Assembly: GCA_027077805.1 (NCBI GenBank)
Contig: JALWTS010000044.1
Location: forward strand, 1-64,000
Source of the DNA: Gammaproteobacteria bacterium
GTDB lineage: Bacteria; Pseudomonadota; Gammaproteobacteria; JABHGC01
Direction: 5' to 3'
Length of the DNA: 64,000 nt
Within the stretch, counting starts at the first letter, position 1. The number at the start of each line of letters is the position of its first letter. Below the pieces are notes generated by a model that worked only from the letters and a program-made list of their open reading frames with translations, had not been told where the DNA came from and made no database searches. This document shows positions 27,506 through 36,786 of the stretch, piece after piece. Both the position numbers and the translations under genes were made by a program.

Positions 27506-28617
27506 TAAATTCCATCCTTTACCATTGTTTTTAATACGGCGATAACTTGGTCAATTTCCACTTTGGTGGTGTTTTTACCTAAGCTAATACGAATTACCGT
27601 ATTCGCTTGTTCAATTGCAATACCCATGGCTAATAAGACATGGCTGGCACGGTGATGTTCACTACCACAAGCAGAGCCAGCTGATACGGCAATTCCTTTT
27701 TTATCCAAGGCTAAGACCAAGGTTGCACCATCAATATTAGGAATACCCAATGAGATAGTGTTGGCTAATACTATAGACGGATCTGGTGAAAAAATAGTTA
27801 CTTCAATTGATTTCAATTGTGCCAATAAATAAGCCCGTAATTCTTTAAGCTGTTGTTGTCGTCGTGCTAGCTCGGCTAATGCCAATTCTGCTGCTTGCCC
27901 GAAACCCACAATAGCGGCCACATTTTCTGTGCCACTACGCCAGTTTTGTTCTTGCCCCCCCCCCGTTAAAATTGAACCCAGATCAATTTGACGATTAATG
28001 ACCAAAGCCCCAACCCCTTTAGGACCATAAATTTTATGAGCGGAAATACTCATTAAATCCAAACCACTGTCAATAAAATTTATCGGTATTTTACCCAATG
28101 CTTGCACCGCATCCGAATGCAATATCACTTGATTAGCTTTCGCCCAAGCAACTATTTTGTCTAAATCTTGAATCACTCCAGTTTCATTATTGGCTAACAT
28201 AATGGAGGCTAGTGTCGGTTTTAACGCTGGTGATGGTGGGATTAATAAGCCTTGTTGATCCACAGGTAATATTTTTAATTGCCAACCTTGATTGGCTAAT
28301 TGTTTTGCGGTTTCCAGTACAGAGGGATGCTCAATCGCACTCACTGCTAATTGACGGGATTTAGGTAATGACTGCATCACCCCTTTTAAGGCTAAATTAT
28401 TGGCTTCAGTTCCACCTGAGGTAAAAATGATTTGATTCGGATGTGCCGCTACCAAATTCGCGACTTGCTGTCTTGCCGTATCAATCGCCATTCTTGCAAC
28501 TTTGCCCCAGCGATGACTACTAGAGGCATTACCCCAATAAGTCGTCAAATACGGCAACATGGCTTCTAGCACTGTTTCATCCACAGGTGTCGTCGCATTA
28601 TAATCACAATAAATCAT
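27505..28617 (-). CDS. Second cysteine desulfurase, NifS-like
   Basis: Protein of 370 residues of the same fold-type I PLP family as the next gene but clearly divergent. PLP lysine is Lys195 (SAHKIYGPKG) and catalytic cysteine Cys317 (VSAGSACGSE). The start MIYCDYNATTPVD and the shorter length resemble NifS-type enzymes. It lies between iscR and the iscS-like gene, where a standard isc operon has only one desulfurase. The conserved TGGGQE motif (residues 218-223) is encoded by a run of ten G, so replication slippage there would break the gene. An IscS-NifS division of labour is inference. Confidence 0.9.
   Translation of the reverse strand: MIYCDYNATTPVDETVLEAMLPYLTTYWGNASSSHRWGKVARMAIDTARQQVANLVAAHPNQIIFTSGGTEANNLALKGVMQSLPKSRQLAVSAIEHPSVLETAKQLANQGWQLKILPVDQQGLLIPPSPALKPTLASIMLANNETGVIQDLDKIVAWAKANQVILHSDAVQALGKIPINFIDSGLDLMSISAHKIYGPKGVGALVINRQIDLGSILTGGGQEQNWRSGTENVAAIVGFGQAAELALAELARRQQQLKELRAYLLAQLKSIEVTIFSPDPSIVLANTISLGIPNIDGATLVLALDKKGIAVSAGSACGSEHHRASHVLLAMGIAIEQANTVIRISLGKNTTKVEIDQVIAVLKTMVKDGI
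27955..27964. repeat. C10 run (G10 on coding strand) in the NifS-like gene
   Basis: Ten consecutive C on the plus strand encode the glycines 219-221 of the desulfurase. The frame is intact in this assembly. Such a run is prone to slippage. Confidence 0.95.
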
Positions 28618-28634
28618 AAGTTATAAGTTATAAG

Positions 28635-29135
28635 TTAAGAAGCATGTTGACCAGAAGCAGAGCTATGCAAAAGTTCCTCAATAGTGACGGTTTTTTGTAA
28701 TGTTTGCCCTTGACGTCGTGCGACTTCTTGCACGCCCTGTCTTGCAACTAACTGAGCCAAACTGACCCCCCGCAAAAATTGATAAATCAATTGACTTAGA
28801 TCCGCCCATAAATCATGGGTTAAACAACGTTGTTTGTTATGGCAGTTGGCAGTCCCTCCACATTTAGTCGTGTCCATATTTTCATCTACTGCTACAATTA
28901 CATCAGCAACTGCAATATCTTCAGGCGATGACGCTAAACGATAACCCCCGCCAGGGCCACGAATACTTTCAACCAAGCCTTGTTTCCGTAATTTGGCAAA
29001 TAATTGTTCTAAATAAGAAAGTGAAATTCCCTGTCGTTCCGCAATATCTACTAAGGTTACAGGTTCATTGTCAAAATGTAATGCCAAATCTAACATTGCG
29101 GTAACGGCATAGCGTCCTCGAGTGGTTAATTTCAC
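28635..29135 (-). CDS. iscR: Fe-S cluster-sensing regulator IscR
   Basis: Protein of 166 residues of the Rrf2 family. A winged-helix DNA-binding domain ([41 protein letters not shown]) is followed by the cluster ligands Cys92, Cys98, Cys104 and His107, at exactly the E. coli IscR numbers. Cluster-loaded IscR represses its own operon. Translation starts at a GTG with AAGGA seven bases upstream. It heads the iscR-nifS-like-iscS-iscA cluster. No convincing IscR operator was found in the 95 bases to ftsY. Confidence 0.96.
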   Translation of the reverse strand: MKLTTRGRYAVTAMLDLALHFDNEPVTLVDIAERQGISLSYLEQLFAKLRKQGLVESIRGPGGGYRLASSPEDIAVADVIVAVDENMDTTKCGGTANCHNKQRCLTHDLWADLSQLIYQFLRGVSLAQLVARQGVQEVARRQGQTLQKTVTIEELLHSSASGQHAS

Positions 29136-29230
29136 AATGATTCCTTACCATAAGCTAAATGTGTCGAGCATACTAAAGACTAAGCAAATGAATCAACTAT
29201 TTAATTTTTAAGTTTTTTAGATGATTTAAG

Positions 29231-30172
29231 CTATTCTGTCACCGCAGGTTCAAATAATGCCGATACAAACGCTTGCGGTTCAAATGGTCGCAAATCTTCC
29301 ACGCCTTCACCAATGCCAATATAATAAATCGGCAAAGCCAATTGTTGGGCGATAGCAAATACAATACCCCCTTTTGCCGTGCCATCTAACTTAGTCAACA
29401 CAATCCCCGTTAAACCAATGTCCTGATGAAACTGTTTCGCTTGCACTAAGGCATTTTGTCCTGTGCCACCATCAATCACTAATAAGGTTTGATGAGGTGC
29501 TTCTGGACTAATTTTGCTTAATACCCGTTTTACTTTTTGCAATTCTGCCATTAAATTATTTTGAGTATGTAAACGCCCTGCGGTATCGGCTAATACAATA
29601 TCAATGGCTTTTGCTTGGGCAGAACTATAAGCATCGTAAATGACTGAGGCAGAATCTGCCCCAGTTTGTTGGGCAATCACAGGGACAGATAAGCGATTAC
29701 CCCATACTTGCAATTGCTCTACGGCAGCCGCTCTAAAGGTATCACCCGCGGCCAATAGCACGGAATGTGTGGCTTGCCATTGATTAGCCAACTTACCAAT
29801 GGTGGTGGTTTTACCTGCCCCATTGATTCCTACCATTAATACCACATAAGGACGGGGTTTTTTAGGAATAAGCAAAGGTTTCGCACTCGCATCTAAAATT
29901 GCCACCAATTGTTGTTGCAACGCTTCTGACAATTGGCTGGAATCTTTAATTTTGCCTTGATTAATCTGAGTTTCTAAATTTTCAATAATGCTTTGACTTA
30001 GCTCAATGCCCACATCTGCCATAATTAACTGGGTTTCTAGCTCTTCTAATAAATCGTCATCAATGGCTTTACCCGTGAACAAATCACTGAAATGATGTCG
30101 AGTACGTTGCAAACCTTGTTGTAATTTTTGCAATAAAGACGGTTTTGGATTATTTTTTGATAGACCAAACAT
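29231..30172 (-). CDS. ftsY: Signal recognition particle receptor FtsY
   Basis: Protein of 313 residues: SRP54-type NG domain only. The P-loop is GINGAGKTTTIGKL (about 115-128), followed by GDTFRAAAVEQL, DTAGRLH, TKLDGTAKGG and the terminal GIGEGVEDLRPF. It receives ribosome-SRP complexes at the inner membrane. The long acidic A domain of E. coli FtsY (497 residues) is absent; short forms are common. It is upstream of iscR on the same strand and divergent from the M16 peptidase genes. Confidence 0.97.
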   Translation of the reverse strand: MFGLSKNNPKPSLLQKLQQGLQRTRHHFSDLFTGKAIDDDLLEELETQLIMADVGIELSQSIIENLETQINQGKIKDSSQLSEALQQQLVAILDASAKPLLIPKKPRPYVVLMVGINGAGKTTTIGKLANQWQATHSVLLAAGDTFRAAAVEQLQVWGNRLSVPVIAQQTGADSASVIYDAYSSAQAKAIDIVLADTAGRLHTQNNLMAELQKVKRVLSKISPEAPHQTLLVIDGGTGQNALVQAKQFHQDIGLTGIVLTKLDGTAKGGIVFAIAQQLALPIYYIGIGEGVEDLRPFEPQAFVSALFEPAVTE

Positions 30173-30247
30173 AACTCACTACTATATAAAATGGGTCAAT
30201 TATTGTAGAATAGATTTAATCAAAAAATAAAGAGTTAACTTAGCCTT

Positions 30248-31570
30248 ATGCGAATACTTTTTTTGCTTTTCCAATTGATTATCATCACAGTAGCATTTGC
30301 AAATCCCCCAAAAGTTTTTGAATATAAACTTGATAATGGTTTGAAATTATTAGTTCAACCTGATAACAAAGCCCCTGTCGTTGTCTCCCAAATCTGGTAC
30401 AAAACAGGTTCTAGTTATGAAACCAGTGGCACTACGGGGCTTGCTCATGTTTTAGAACATATGATGTTTAAAGGCACGAAAACCCTTAAAGCAGGCGAAT
30501 TTTCTGAAATTATTGCCGAACATGGTGGTCGAGAAAATGCCTTTACTTCCAAAGATTATACCGCTTATTTTCAACGTTTAGAAAAAAGTCATTTAGAAAT
30601 TTGTTTTCGCTTAGAAGCCGATAGAATGCAGAATTTAGTGCTTACCGAAGCGGATTTTGCCAAAGAAATCGAAGTCGTCAAAGAAGAACGTCGCTTGCGT
30701 ACTGACGATAAGCCTAAATCCTTAACCTATGAATATTTTATGGCAACTGCCTATATTAACAGTCCTTATCATCACCCCATTATCGGCTGGATGGATGATA
30801 TTAATCATATAACAGTGGCAGATGCGAAAAACTGGTATCAACAATGGTATGCCCCTAATAATGCTATATTAATAGTCGTAGGCGATGTTCAGCCTGAGGC
30901 GGTATATAAACTCGCACAAAAATATTTTGCACAAATTCCTGCTCGTCCAATCATTCCACCCAAACCCCAAAACGAAGTTAAACAATATGGAGAGCGTCGA
31001 ATTTTGGTCAAACAAGTTGCCAAATTGCCTTATTTCATGATGGGATATAAAGTACCCGCCCTTAAACAAGCAGAGACGGAATCTGATGCCTATGCCTTAC
31101 AAGTCTTAAGCAGTATTTTAGACGGAGGGGATAGCGCCCGTTTAAGCCGAAACTTAGTCAGAGGTCAACAACTTGCCAGTGCCGTATCCGCAGATTACTC
31201 ACTATATTCCAGACGACCTACCCTATTTACCTTATCCGCTATTCCCACAAAAACCACCAGTATGACCCAATTAGAACAAGCCTTAAAACAACAAGTGCAA
31301 CAACTACAACAAAGTTTGGTTTCCGATCAAGAATTAGACTTAGTAAAAGCCCAAGTCATTGCAAATGCCATTTATGCCCAAGATTCTATGTTTTATCAAG
31401 CCATGCAAATGGGCATTTTAGAAAGTATTGGCTTACCTTGGAAAACTGCCCATGAATATGTCGATAATATTCAAAAAATCACACCCGAGCAATTACAACA
31501 AGTCGCTCAAAAATATTTGAGGGCAGATCATCTGACGATTGCTATTCTTCAACCTCAAACGATTCAATAA
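30248..31570 (+). CDS. Zinc peptidase of the M16 family, catalytic member
   Basis: Protein of 440 residues with a signal peptide of about 19 residues, so periplasmic. The inverted zinc motif HVLEH (in GLAHVLEHMMFKG, near residue 68) and the downstream Glu in the EVVKEERRLR segment are intact. The C-terminal M16 domain follows. It is paired with the next gene, an M16 protein without the zinc motif; the two probably form a heterodimeric peptidase as in other bacterial M16B pairs. Substrate unknown. It starts the run M16-M16-rsmD-PP0621-pilS-pilR. The 103 bases between the two M16 genes show nothing notable. Confidence 0.93.
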   Translation: MRILFLLFQLIIITVAFANPPKVFEYKLDNGLKLLVQPDNKAPVVVSQIWYKTGSSYETSGTTGLAHVLEHMMFKGTKTLKAGEFSEIIAEHGGRENAFTSKDYTAYFQRLEKSHLEICFRLEADRMQNLVLTEADFAKEIEVVKEERRLRTDDKPKSLTYEYFMATAYINSPYHHPIIGWMDDINHITVADAKNWYQQWYAPNNAILIVVGDVQPEAVYKLAQKYFAQIPARPIIPPKPQNEVKQYGERRILVKQVAKLPYFMMGYKVPALKQAETESDAYALQVLSSILDGGDSARLSRNLVRGQQLASAVSADYSLYSRRPTLFTLSAIPTKTTSMTQLEQALKQQVQQLQQSLVSDQELDLVKAQVIANAIYAQDSMFYQAMQMGILESIGLPWKTAHEYVDNIQKITPEQLQQVAQKYLRADHLTIAILQPQTIQ

Positions 31571-31673
31571 GCATAAAACACTGTAAATACCCCCAAGCCC
31601 TTCCTAACTTGGAGGCAAGACAACTTATTGAAGCCCATATTGACTAGAACACTCATAGGAGTCGAGAAAATTA

Positions 31674-33008
31674 ATGAAAATTTTAATCAGAAATTGTCGG
31701 TTTTATCTATTTAGTCTCTTATTAACGATTGGACTGACAGCAAATGCCACACCTACGATTGAATCTTGGCAAACCAGTCAAGGAATGCGGGTTTATTTTG
31801 TTGCCAATAATGCCTTACCTATGATAGATATTCGCTTGGTATTTGCAGCAGGTAGTGCTTATGAAACCAATCCAAAATTAGCAGGGATTGCTAGCTTTAC
31901 CAATCAATTACTCGATCAAGGGACTAAACAATTAAATGCCGATCAACTCGCACAACAATTTGAACAACAAGGAGCGATTTTTAGCACAGGTTCACTACGG
32001 GAAATGGCTTGGCTACAATTACGCACCTTAAGTTATACCAAACAACGGCAAGCCGTATTGCCTTTATTTATTCAAGTGCTAAAACAAGCTAAATTCTCCC
32101 CAGATTCAATGGCATATATTCGTAAGCAAATGTTGCAAGATTTACAAGGCACGGAAGAATCGCCCTCACAATTAGTCAAACGTCAATTCTTCCAAACTTT
32201 GTACAAGCATCATCCTTATGCCAATGATCCAGAAGGGAATAAAAGCTCATTATCCAAAATCCAACGTCAAGATATTATCGAATTTTATCAACAATATTAT
32301 GTTGCCAACAATGCCGTATTAGCAATAGTCGGTGATTTAAGTCTGACCCAAGCCAAGCAAATATCAGAACAAATTAGCAAAGCCATGCCACAAGGTCAAA
32401 CCGCCCCGATTATTCCTGAAGTAAGCAGTTCTAAGCAACAACAAACGGTTATCATTGATTATCCATCTAGCCAAACCCATATTATGATGGGTTTACCGTT
32501 ACTATCACGCACTGATCCTGATTATTTTCCCTTATATGTCGGTAATCACATTTTAGGTGGTAGTGGTTTAACCTCAATGTTAAGCAAAGAAGTCAGAGAA
32601 AAACATGGTTTAGCCTATAGTATTTACAGCTCATTTTCCCCTATGTCCGCTCAAGGCCCTTTTTTTATTAAATTACAAACACGCAATAGTCAACAAGCGA
32701 AAGCCCGAGCTTTGATTTTACAAACACTAAAGCAATTTATTCAACAAGGCCCCACCGCAGAACAACTGAGCAAAAGCAAGAAAAATTTAACGGGCAGTAT
32801 GGCATTACGCATTGATAGTAACAAAAAAATTGTGGAATATCTGGCAATGATCGGTTTTTATCAACTACCATTAGACTATCTTGCCACTTTAAATGCGAAA
32901 ATTCAGGCAGTAACACTGGAACAAATCCACCAAGCCTTTCAACGAGTGAATCTAAAACAATTACATACGATTTTAGTAGGTTTTAAGCATCAAAAATCAA
33001 CAGATTAG
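31674..33008 (+). CDS. M16 family protein, non-catalytic partner
   Basis: Protein of 444 residues with a signal peptide of about 25 residues. It has the M16 fold (FAAGSAYETNPKLAG, then a C-terminal domain with GLAYSIYSSFSP), but where HxxEH should stand it has FTNQLLDQGT, so zinc binding is lost. Such members supply the substrate-closing half of M16B heterodimers. The ribosome site AGGAG is about 12 bases from the ATG. The stop codon lies inside the 5' part of the rsmD frame. Confidence 0.92.
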   Translation: MKILIRNCRFYLFSLLLTIGLTANATPTIESWQTSQGMRVYFVANNALPMIDIRLVFAAGSAYETNPKLAGIASFTNQLLDQGTKQLNADQLAQQFEQQGAIFSTGSLREMAWLQLRTLSYTKQRQAVLPLFIQVLKQAKFSPDSMAYIRKQMLQDLQGTEESPSQLVKRQFFQTLYKHHPYANDPEGNKSSLSKIQRQDIIEFYQQYYVANNAVLAIVGDLSLTQAKQISEQISKAMPQGQTAPIIPEVSSSKQQQTVIIDYPSSQTHIMMGLPLLSRTDPDYFPLYVGNHILGGSGLTSMLSKEVREKHGLAYSIYSSFSPMSAQGPFFIKLQTRNSQQAKARALILQTLKQFIQQGPTAEQLSKSKKNLTGSMALRIDSNKKIVEYLAMIGFYQLPLDYLATLNAKIQAVTLEQIHQAFQRVNLKQLHTILVGFKHQKSTD

Positions 33009-33558
33009 AATTATTGCTGGTCAGTTTCGAGGCAGGAAATTACAGTTTCCTGCCATTGATAAACTTCGCCCTACGCCTGATCGGGTCAGAGAAACCTTAT
33101 TTAATTGGTTACAATATCTACCTTGGCCTAAAAGCTGTTTAGATTTATTTGCAGGCAGTGGTGCTTTAGGTTTTGAGGCATTATCTCGTTTTAATAGCCA
33201 AGTGATAATGGTCGATTCTAATCGCCGAGTTATTCAAGCACTCAAACAACATCAACAGACGCTAAATTGCGATAATTTAACGATTATTCAAAAGCATGCT
33301 ATTCAGTTTTGTCAACAATACCCACACTTATCATCATGGCAAAATTTTGACTTAGTTTTTTTAGATCCACCCTTTCATCAAAATTACTTAAACCAATGTT
33401 GTCAATTACTTACGCAACAACAAATGTTACATCAAGGCTCATTAATCTACTTGGAAACCGAACAATCGCCCCAAAATTTAGTCTTACCTGAACATTGGCA
33501 AATTTTAAAACAAAACCAAGCAGGACAAGTTTATTATTATTTGACAAGGTATCAATAA
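33004..33558 (+). CDS. rsmD: 16S rRNA (guanine966-N2)-methyltransferase RsmD; start codon unusual
   Basis: The SAM-binding motif LDLFAGSGALGFEAL and the catalytic motif FLDPPF are clear. Homologous sequence begins further upstream with RIIAGQFRGRKLQFP and LRPTPDRVRETLFNWL, the normal RsmD N-terminus, and is in frame with no ATG, GTG or TTG before it: the frame opens after a stop at 32977-32979. The most plausible start is ATT at 33004 (or ATC at 32989), overlapping the stop codon of the M16 gene; a first GTG exists only at 33202, inside the SAM domain. RsmD methylates G966 of 16S rRNA. The gene is certain, the start is not; a sequence error or a true non-canonical start would explain it. Confidence 0.85.
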   Translation: MRIIAGQFRGRKLQFPAIDKLRPTPDRVRETLFNWLQYLPWPKSCLDLFAGSGALGFEALSRFNSQVIMVDSNRRVIQALKQHQQTLNCDNLTIIQKHAIQFCQQYPHLSSWQNFDLVFLDPPFHQNYLNQCCQLLTQQQMLHQGSLIYLETEQSPQNLVLPEHWQILKQNQAGQVYYYLTRYQ

Positions 33559-33560
33559 CC

Positions 33561-33782
33561 ATGCTGTTGCGTCTAATCATAGGACTACTGATAATTGTCG
33601 TTGCTAAAATATTGTACCAGGCAATCATCAAAGAACTCAAAAAACCCGATACTAATCCCAAGCCCAAAAACCCAGAAGATTCCCCCCCATCAATTCCAAT
33701 GGTACAATGTCATGATTGTGGTGCGTATATTGCCAAAGATAATGCCATTTATAAAAACTCCCACTATTATTGTAATAAGTAA
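33561..33782 (+). CDS. PP0621-family small membrane protein
   Basis: Protein of 73 residues starting MLLRLIIGLL two bases after rsmD. One N-terminal membrane segment (about 2-20), a charged Pro-rich linker and a C-terminal half zinc ribbon (MVQCHDCG ... YYCNK). This arrangement matches the uncharacterised PP0621 family, which is often encoded just ahead of pilS-type sensor kinases, as here. Role unknown. Confidence 0.75.
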   Translation: MLLRLIIGLLIIVVAKILYQAIIKELKKPDTNPKPKNPEDSPPSIPMVQCHDCGAYIAKDNAIYKNSHYYCNK

Positions 33783-33817
33783 GCACCATCAGCATCTCAG
33801 CACCCAATGATTAAAAA

Positions 33818-35377
33818 ATGAGCCATCCCTTAACACCTGAAAGTCTAAGCTCAGAACTCAGCTTATGGAAATTACTAAAAATTCTGTTTATTTATCGTTT
33901 AATATTATCCAGTTTGTATGCCTTCGCATTTTTTGTTCCCGAGACTTCTCAATTTTTAGGTCGTAATAATACTAAATTATTTGAATGGGTATCACTGACT
34001 TATCTTAGCTTAGTATTTCTTCATGGTTATTTGGTTAAAATTCAATGGCCTAGTATTTGTTTGCAATCGATTATCTTTGCCCTTATTGATATTATTGTCA
34101 TTATCTTATTAATGCATGCTAGTGGTGGCTTAGGCACAGGTTTAGCCATTTTGCTTATTTTTACTATTGTTGGTAATAGCTTATTATTAAGTCTGCGTTG
34201 GTCATTACTACTTGCGGCCATAGCAAGCATTGCTTTGCTATTTGAACAAATCTATCTCCATCTTAATAATGTCCCCCCCGCTTACCTGCCCGCAGGTATT
34301 CATGGTGCTATTTTATTTAGTATGGTGTTTTTCAGCCAATTTTTAATTCAACGGGCACGCAAAAGTGAAGCACTGGCACATCAACGTGGTTTGGACATTG
34401 CAAACTTAGAACAATTAAATGACTATATCATCCAACATATGCGTTCTGGCGTATTAGTCATTGATCACCAGTTTAATATTCGACATTTGAATGAAGCTGC
34501 GAAACGCTTACTACCTCAAACTGACCATTATCTAAAAAATAGTTCGCCCGAATTAATGCAATTACTTCAAGATTGGAAACAACTACCACAACAAGCAATT
34601 GAACCAATATTGTTTAAACAAAATCAACAGGAAGTACTGCCCTCAATTTATCCTTTAGGCAATCATGAAAATGGTGGTTATTTAGTGTTTCTACGAGATA
34701 TGATAGAATTTAAGCAAAAAGCTCAAGCGATGAAACTGGCGTCTTTAGGACGTTTAACCGCAAGTATTGCTCATGAAATTCGCAATCCCTTAAGTGCTAT
34801 CAGTCATGCCAGTCAATTATTACAAGAAGCCGAACATTTTACCACAGATGACAAAAAACTCACAGACATTATTGAACGCCATACTGCTAGAGTGAATAAA
34901 ATTATTGAAAATATCCTACAATTATCACGTCGCAACGCTTCCCAACCCAAAATATTTCCACTTCTCCCTTGGTTAACTCATTGTATTCAAATGTTTTCCC
35001 AAGGACAAACCTTAGACGAGAAAGATATTACAATCACCATACAACCTGAAACGCTGAATATTTACTTTGATCCTAGTCATCTACAGCAAATCATCTATAC
35101 TCTTTGTGAGAATGCAATAAAGCATGGCAAACTACCCTTAAAATTTACTAGTCATCAATATAATGACCATTACTATTTAGATATTCAAGATCAAGGGGCA
35201 ATCATTGATGAGGAAGTAGTAAAGCATATGTTTGAGCCTTTTTTTACCACCAATAATCGAGGAACAGGCTTAGGATTATATATTGCCAAAGAATTATGTG
35301 AACTCAATCAAGCAAACTTAGAATATATTAATGAAACACCCCATTGTTTTAGAATTTATTTTGTGCAACCACTATAG
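33818..35377 (+). CDS. pilS: Sensor kinase PilS for type IV pilin expression
   Basis: Protein of 519 residues. About six membrane segments in the first 180 residues, a PAS-like domain (about 190-290), HisKA with H-box IAHEIRNPLS (His319) and HATPase_c ending in GTGLGLYIAKEL. PilS senses pilin levels in the inner membrane and phosphorylates PilR. The adjacent pilR and the downstream pilA with a sigma-54 promoter confirm the identity. A C7 run at 34273-34279 encodes prolines between membrane segments. Confidence 0.93.
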   Translation: MSHPLTPESLSSELSLWKLLKILFIYRLILSSLYAFAFFVPETSQFLGRNNTKLFEWVSLTYLSLVFLHGYLVKIQWPSICLQSIIFALIDIIVIILLMHASGGLGTGLAILLIFTIVGNSLLLSLRWSLLLAAIASIALLFEQIYLHLNNVPPAYLPAGIHGAILFSMVFFSQFLIQRARKSEALAHQRGLDIANLEQLNDYIIQHMRSGVLVIDHQFNIRHLNEAAKRLLPQTDHYLKNSSPELMQLLQDWKQLPQQAIEPILFKQNQQEVLPSIYPLGNHENGGYLVFLRDMIEFKQKAQAMKLASLGRLTASIAHEIRNPLSAISHASQLLQEAEHFTTDDKKLTDIIERHTARVNKIIENILQLSRRNASQPKIFPLLPWLTHCIQMFSQGQTLDEKDITITIQPETLNIYFDPSHLQQIIYTLCENAIKHGKLPLKFTSHQYNDHYYLDIQDQGAIIDEEVVKHMFEPFFTTNNRGTGLGLYIAKELCELNQANLEYINETPHCFRIYFVQPL

Positions 35378-35432
35378 CTTAACAAGCAACAACCATTAAC
35401 AATTCAGGTAACGGCTTTACATGTGATAATTT

Positions 35433-36764
35433 ATGAACCTAATCACCCAAGCAACGGCTTTGATTATTGATGATGAACCGGATATTCTAGCACTACTGCA
35501 AATGACACTAGAGCGTATGAATGTTGCGACAAAAACAGCATCGGATTTAAAGCAAGCCTATCAACTACTGCAACATAATTCCTTTGATTTATGTTTAACA
35601 GATATGCGTTTACCTGATGGTAATGGCTTGGAATTAGTGGAATATATACAACAATACCATCCTAAGCTACCCGTTGCGATGATTACCGCACACGGCACGA
35701 TGGAAACAGCGATTCAAGCTCTGAAACTTGGTGCCTACGACTTTGTAAGCAAGCCTATTGATCTCAAAAATTTGCGTGAATTAGTGCAAACAGGACTCAA
35801 ACTTTCGCCCTTTGCCCCCCATAAAGAACGACGTTCACGCTATGACTTATTGGGCGATTCTAAAGCCATGCAACAAATCAGAACCATGATTGCTAAACTT
35901 GCCCGTAGTCAAGCCCCTGTATTTATTAGTGGTGAATCAGGGACAGGCAAAGAATTAGCAGCCAGACTGATTCATCAAATGAGTCCTCGTTCCGATCAAG
36001 CCTTTATTGCTGTCAATTGTGGTGCAATTCCAGAAGAATTACTAGAAAGTGAATTATTTGGGTATAAAAAAGGCAGTTTTACAGGCGCTCACGCGGATAA
36101 AGATGGTTTATTCAAAATGGCAGATAATGGTACGCTGTTTTTAGATGAAATTGCTGATTTACCCTTAAATATGCAGGTAAAATTACTGCGTGCCATTCAA
36201 GACAAAAAAATCCGTCCTATTGGTGGTAAGCAAGAAATTGCCGTAAATATCCGTATTATTAGTGCGACTCACAAAGATTTAGCCCAATTAGTGCAGCAAG
36301 AAGGTTTTCGTCATGATCTGTATTTTCGGATTAATGTGATTGAATTGGTCATGCCTAGCTTACGTGAACATCCAGAAGATATTCCCTTGTTAATCGAGCA
36401 TATCATCTACAAACTCAGCCCTAACCATCTTATCAATTTAACCCCAGCAGCACTAAAAAGCCTACAAAATTATTCCTTTCCTGGAAACGTTAGAGAATTA
36501 GAAAATATTATCGAACGAGCTTTAGCTTTATGCGATAACCAAACCATTACCCCAGAGATATTATCCCTAAAAGAACCGCTTTTGACTAATATTAAAACAT
36601 CAAAAGCCATACCTAATGCCAACCAGCCCCCCCCCCAAACAAAATCTGAAATATTACTGGCCCTAGAACAACATCATTGGAATCAAACTGCAACGGCAAA
36701 AGCATTAGGCTTAACCTTACGCCAATTACGTTATCGCATCCAAAAGCTGGAACTAAAAAAATAA
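35433..36764 (+). CDS. pilR: Sigma-54-dependent response regulator PilR
   Basis: Protein of 443 residues. Receiver domain (about 9-120) with phosphoacceptor Asp57 (LTDMRLPDG); AAA+ domain (about 140-370) with Walker A GESGTGKE, the sigma-54 contact loop as GSFTGA (the PilR form of GAFTGA) and Walker B GTLFLDE; a linker about 375-410; and a Fis-type helix-turn-helix at the C-terminus (NQTATAKALGLTLRQLRYRI). It activates pilA together with sigma-54. A C10 run at codons 399-402 sits in the linker just before the DNA-binding domain. Confidence 0.96.
   Translation: MNLITQATALIIDDEPDILALLQMTLERMNVATKTASDLKQAYQLLQHNSFDLCLTDMRLPDGNGLELVEYIQQYHPKLPVAMITAHGTMETAIQALKLGAYDFVSKPIDLKNLRELVQTGLKLSPFAPHKERRSRYDLLGDSKAMQQIRTMIAKLARSQAPVFISGESGTGKELAARLIHQMSPRSDQAFIAVNCGAIPEELLESELFGYKKGSFTGAHADKDGLFKMADNGTLFLDEIADLPLNMQVKLLRAIQDKKIRPIGGKQEIAVNIRIISATHKDLAQLVQQEGFRHDLYFRINVIELVMPSLREHPEDIPLLIEHIIYKLSPNHLINLTPAALKSLQNYSFPGNVRELENIIERALALCDNQTITPEILSLKEPLLTNIKTSKAIPNANQPPPQTKSEILLALEQHHWNQTATAKALGLTLRQLRYRIQKLELKK
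36627..36636. repeat. C10 run in pilR
   Basis: Ten consecutive C encode prolines 399-401 in the linker between the AAA+ and DNA-binding domains. A one-base slip here would remove the helix-turn-helix. Confidence 0.95.
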
Positions 36765-36786
36765 TGTCTTACAAGGATCAATATTG

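Noticed and set aside
29136..29230. IscR operator upstream of iscR
   Set aside because: Half-site-like pieces (ATAGTTGAT and TAGTCTTTAGTAT) are present but the spacing exceeds the 25-base type 1 site by about six bases.
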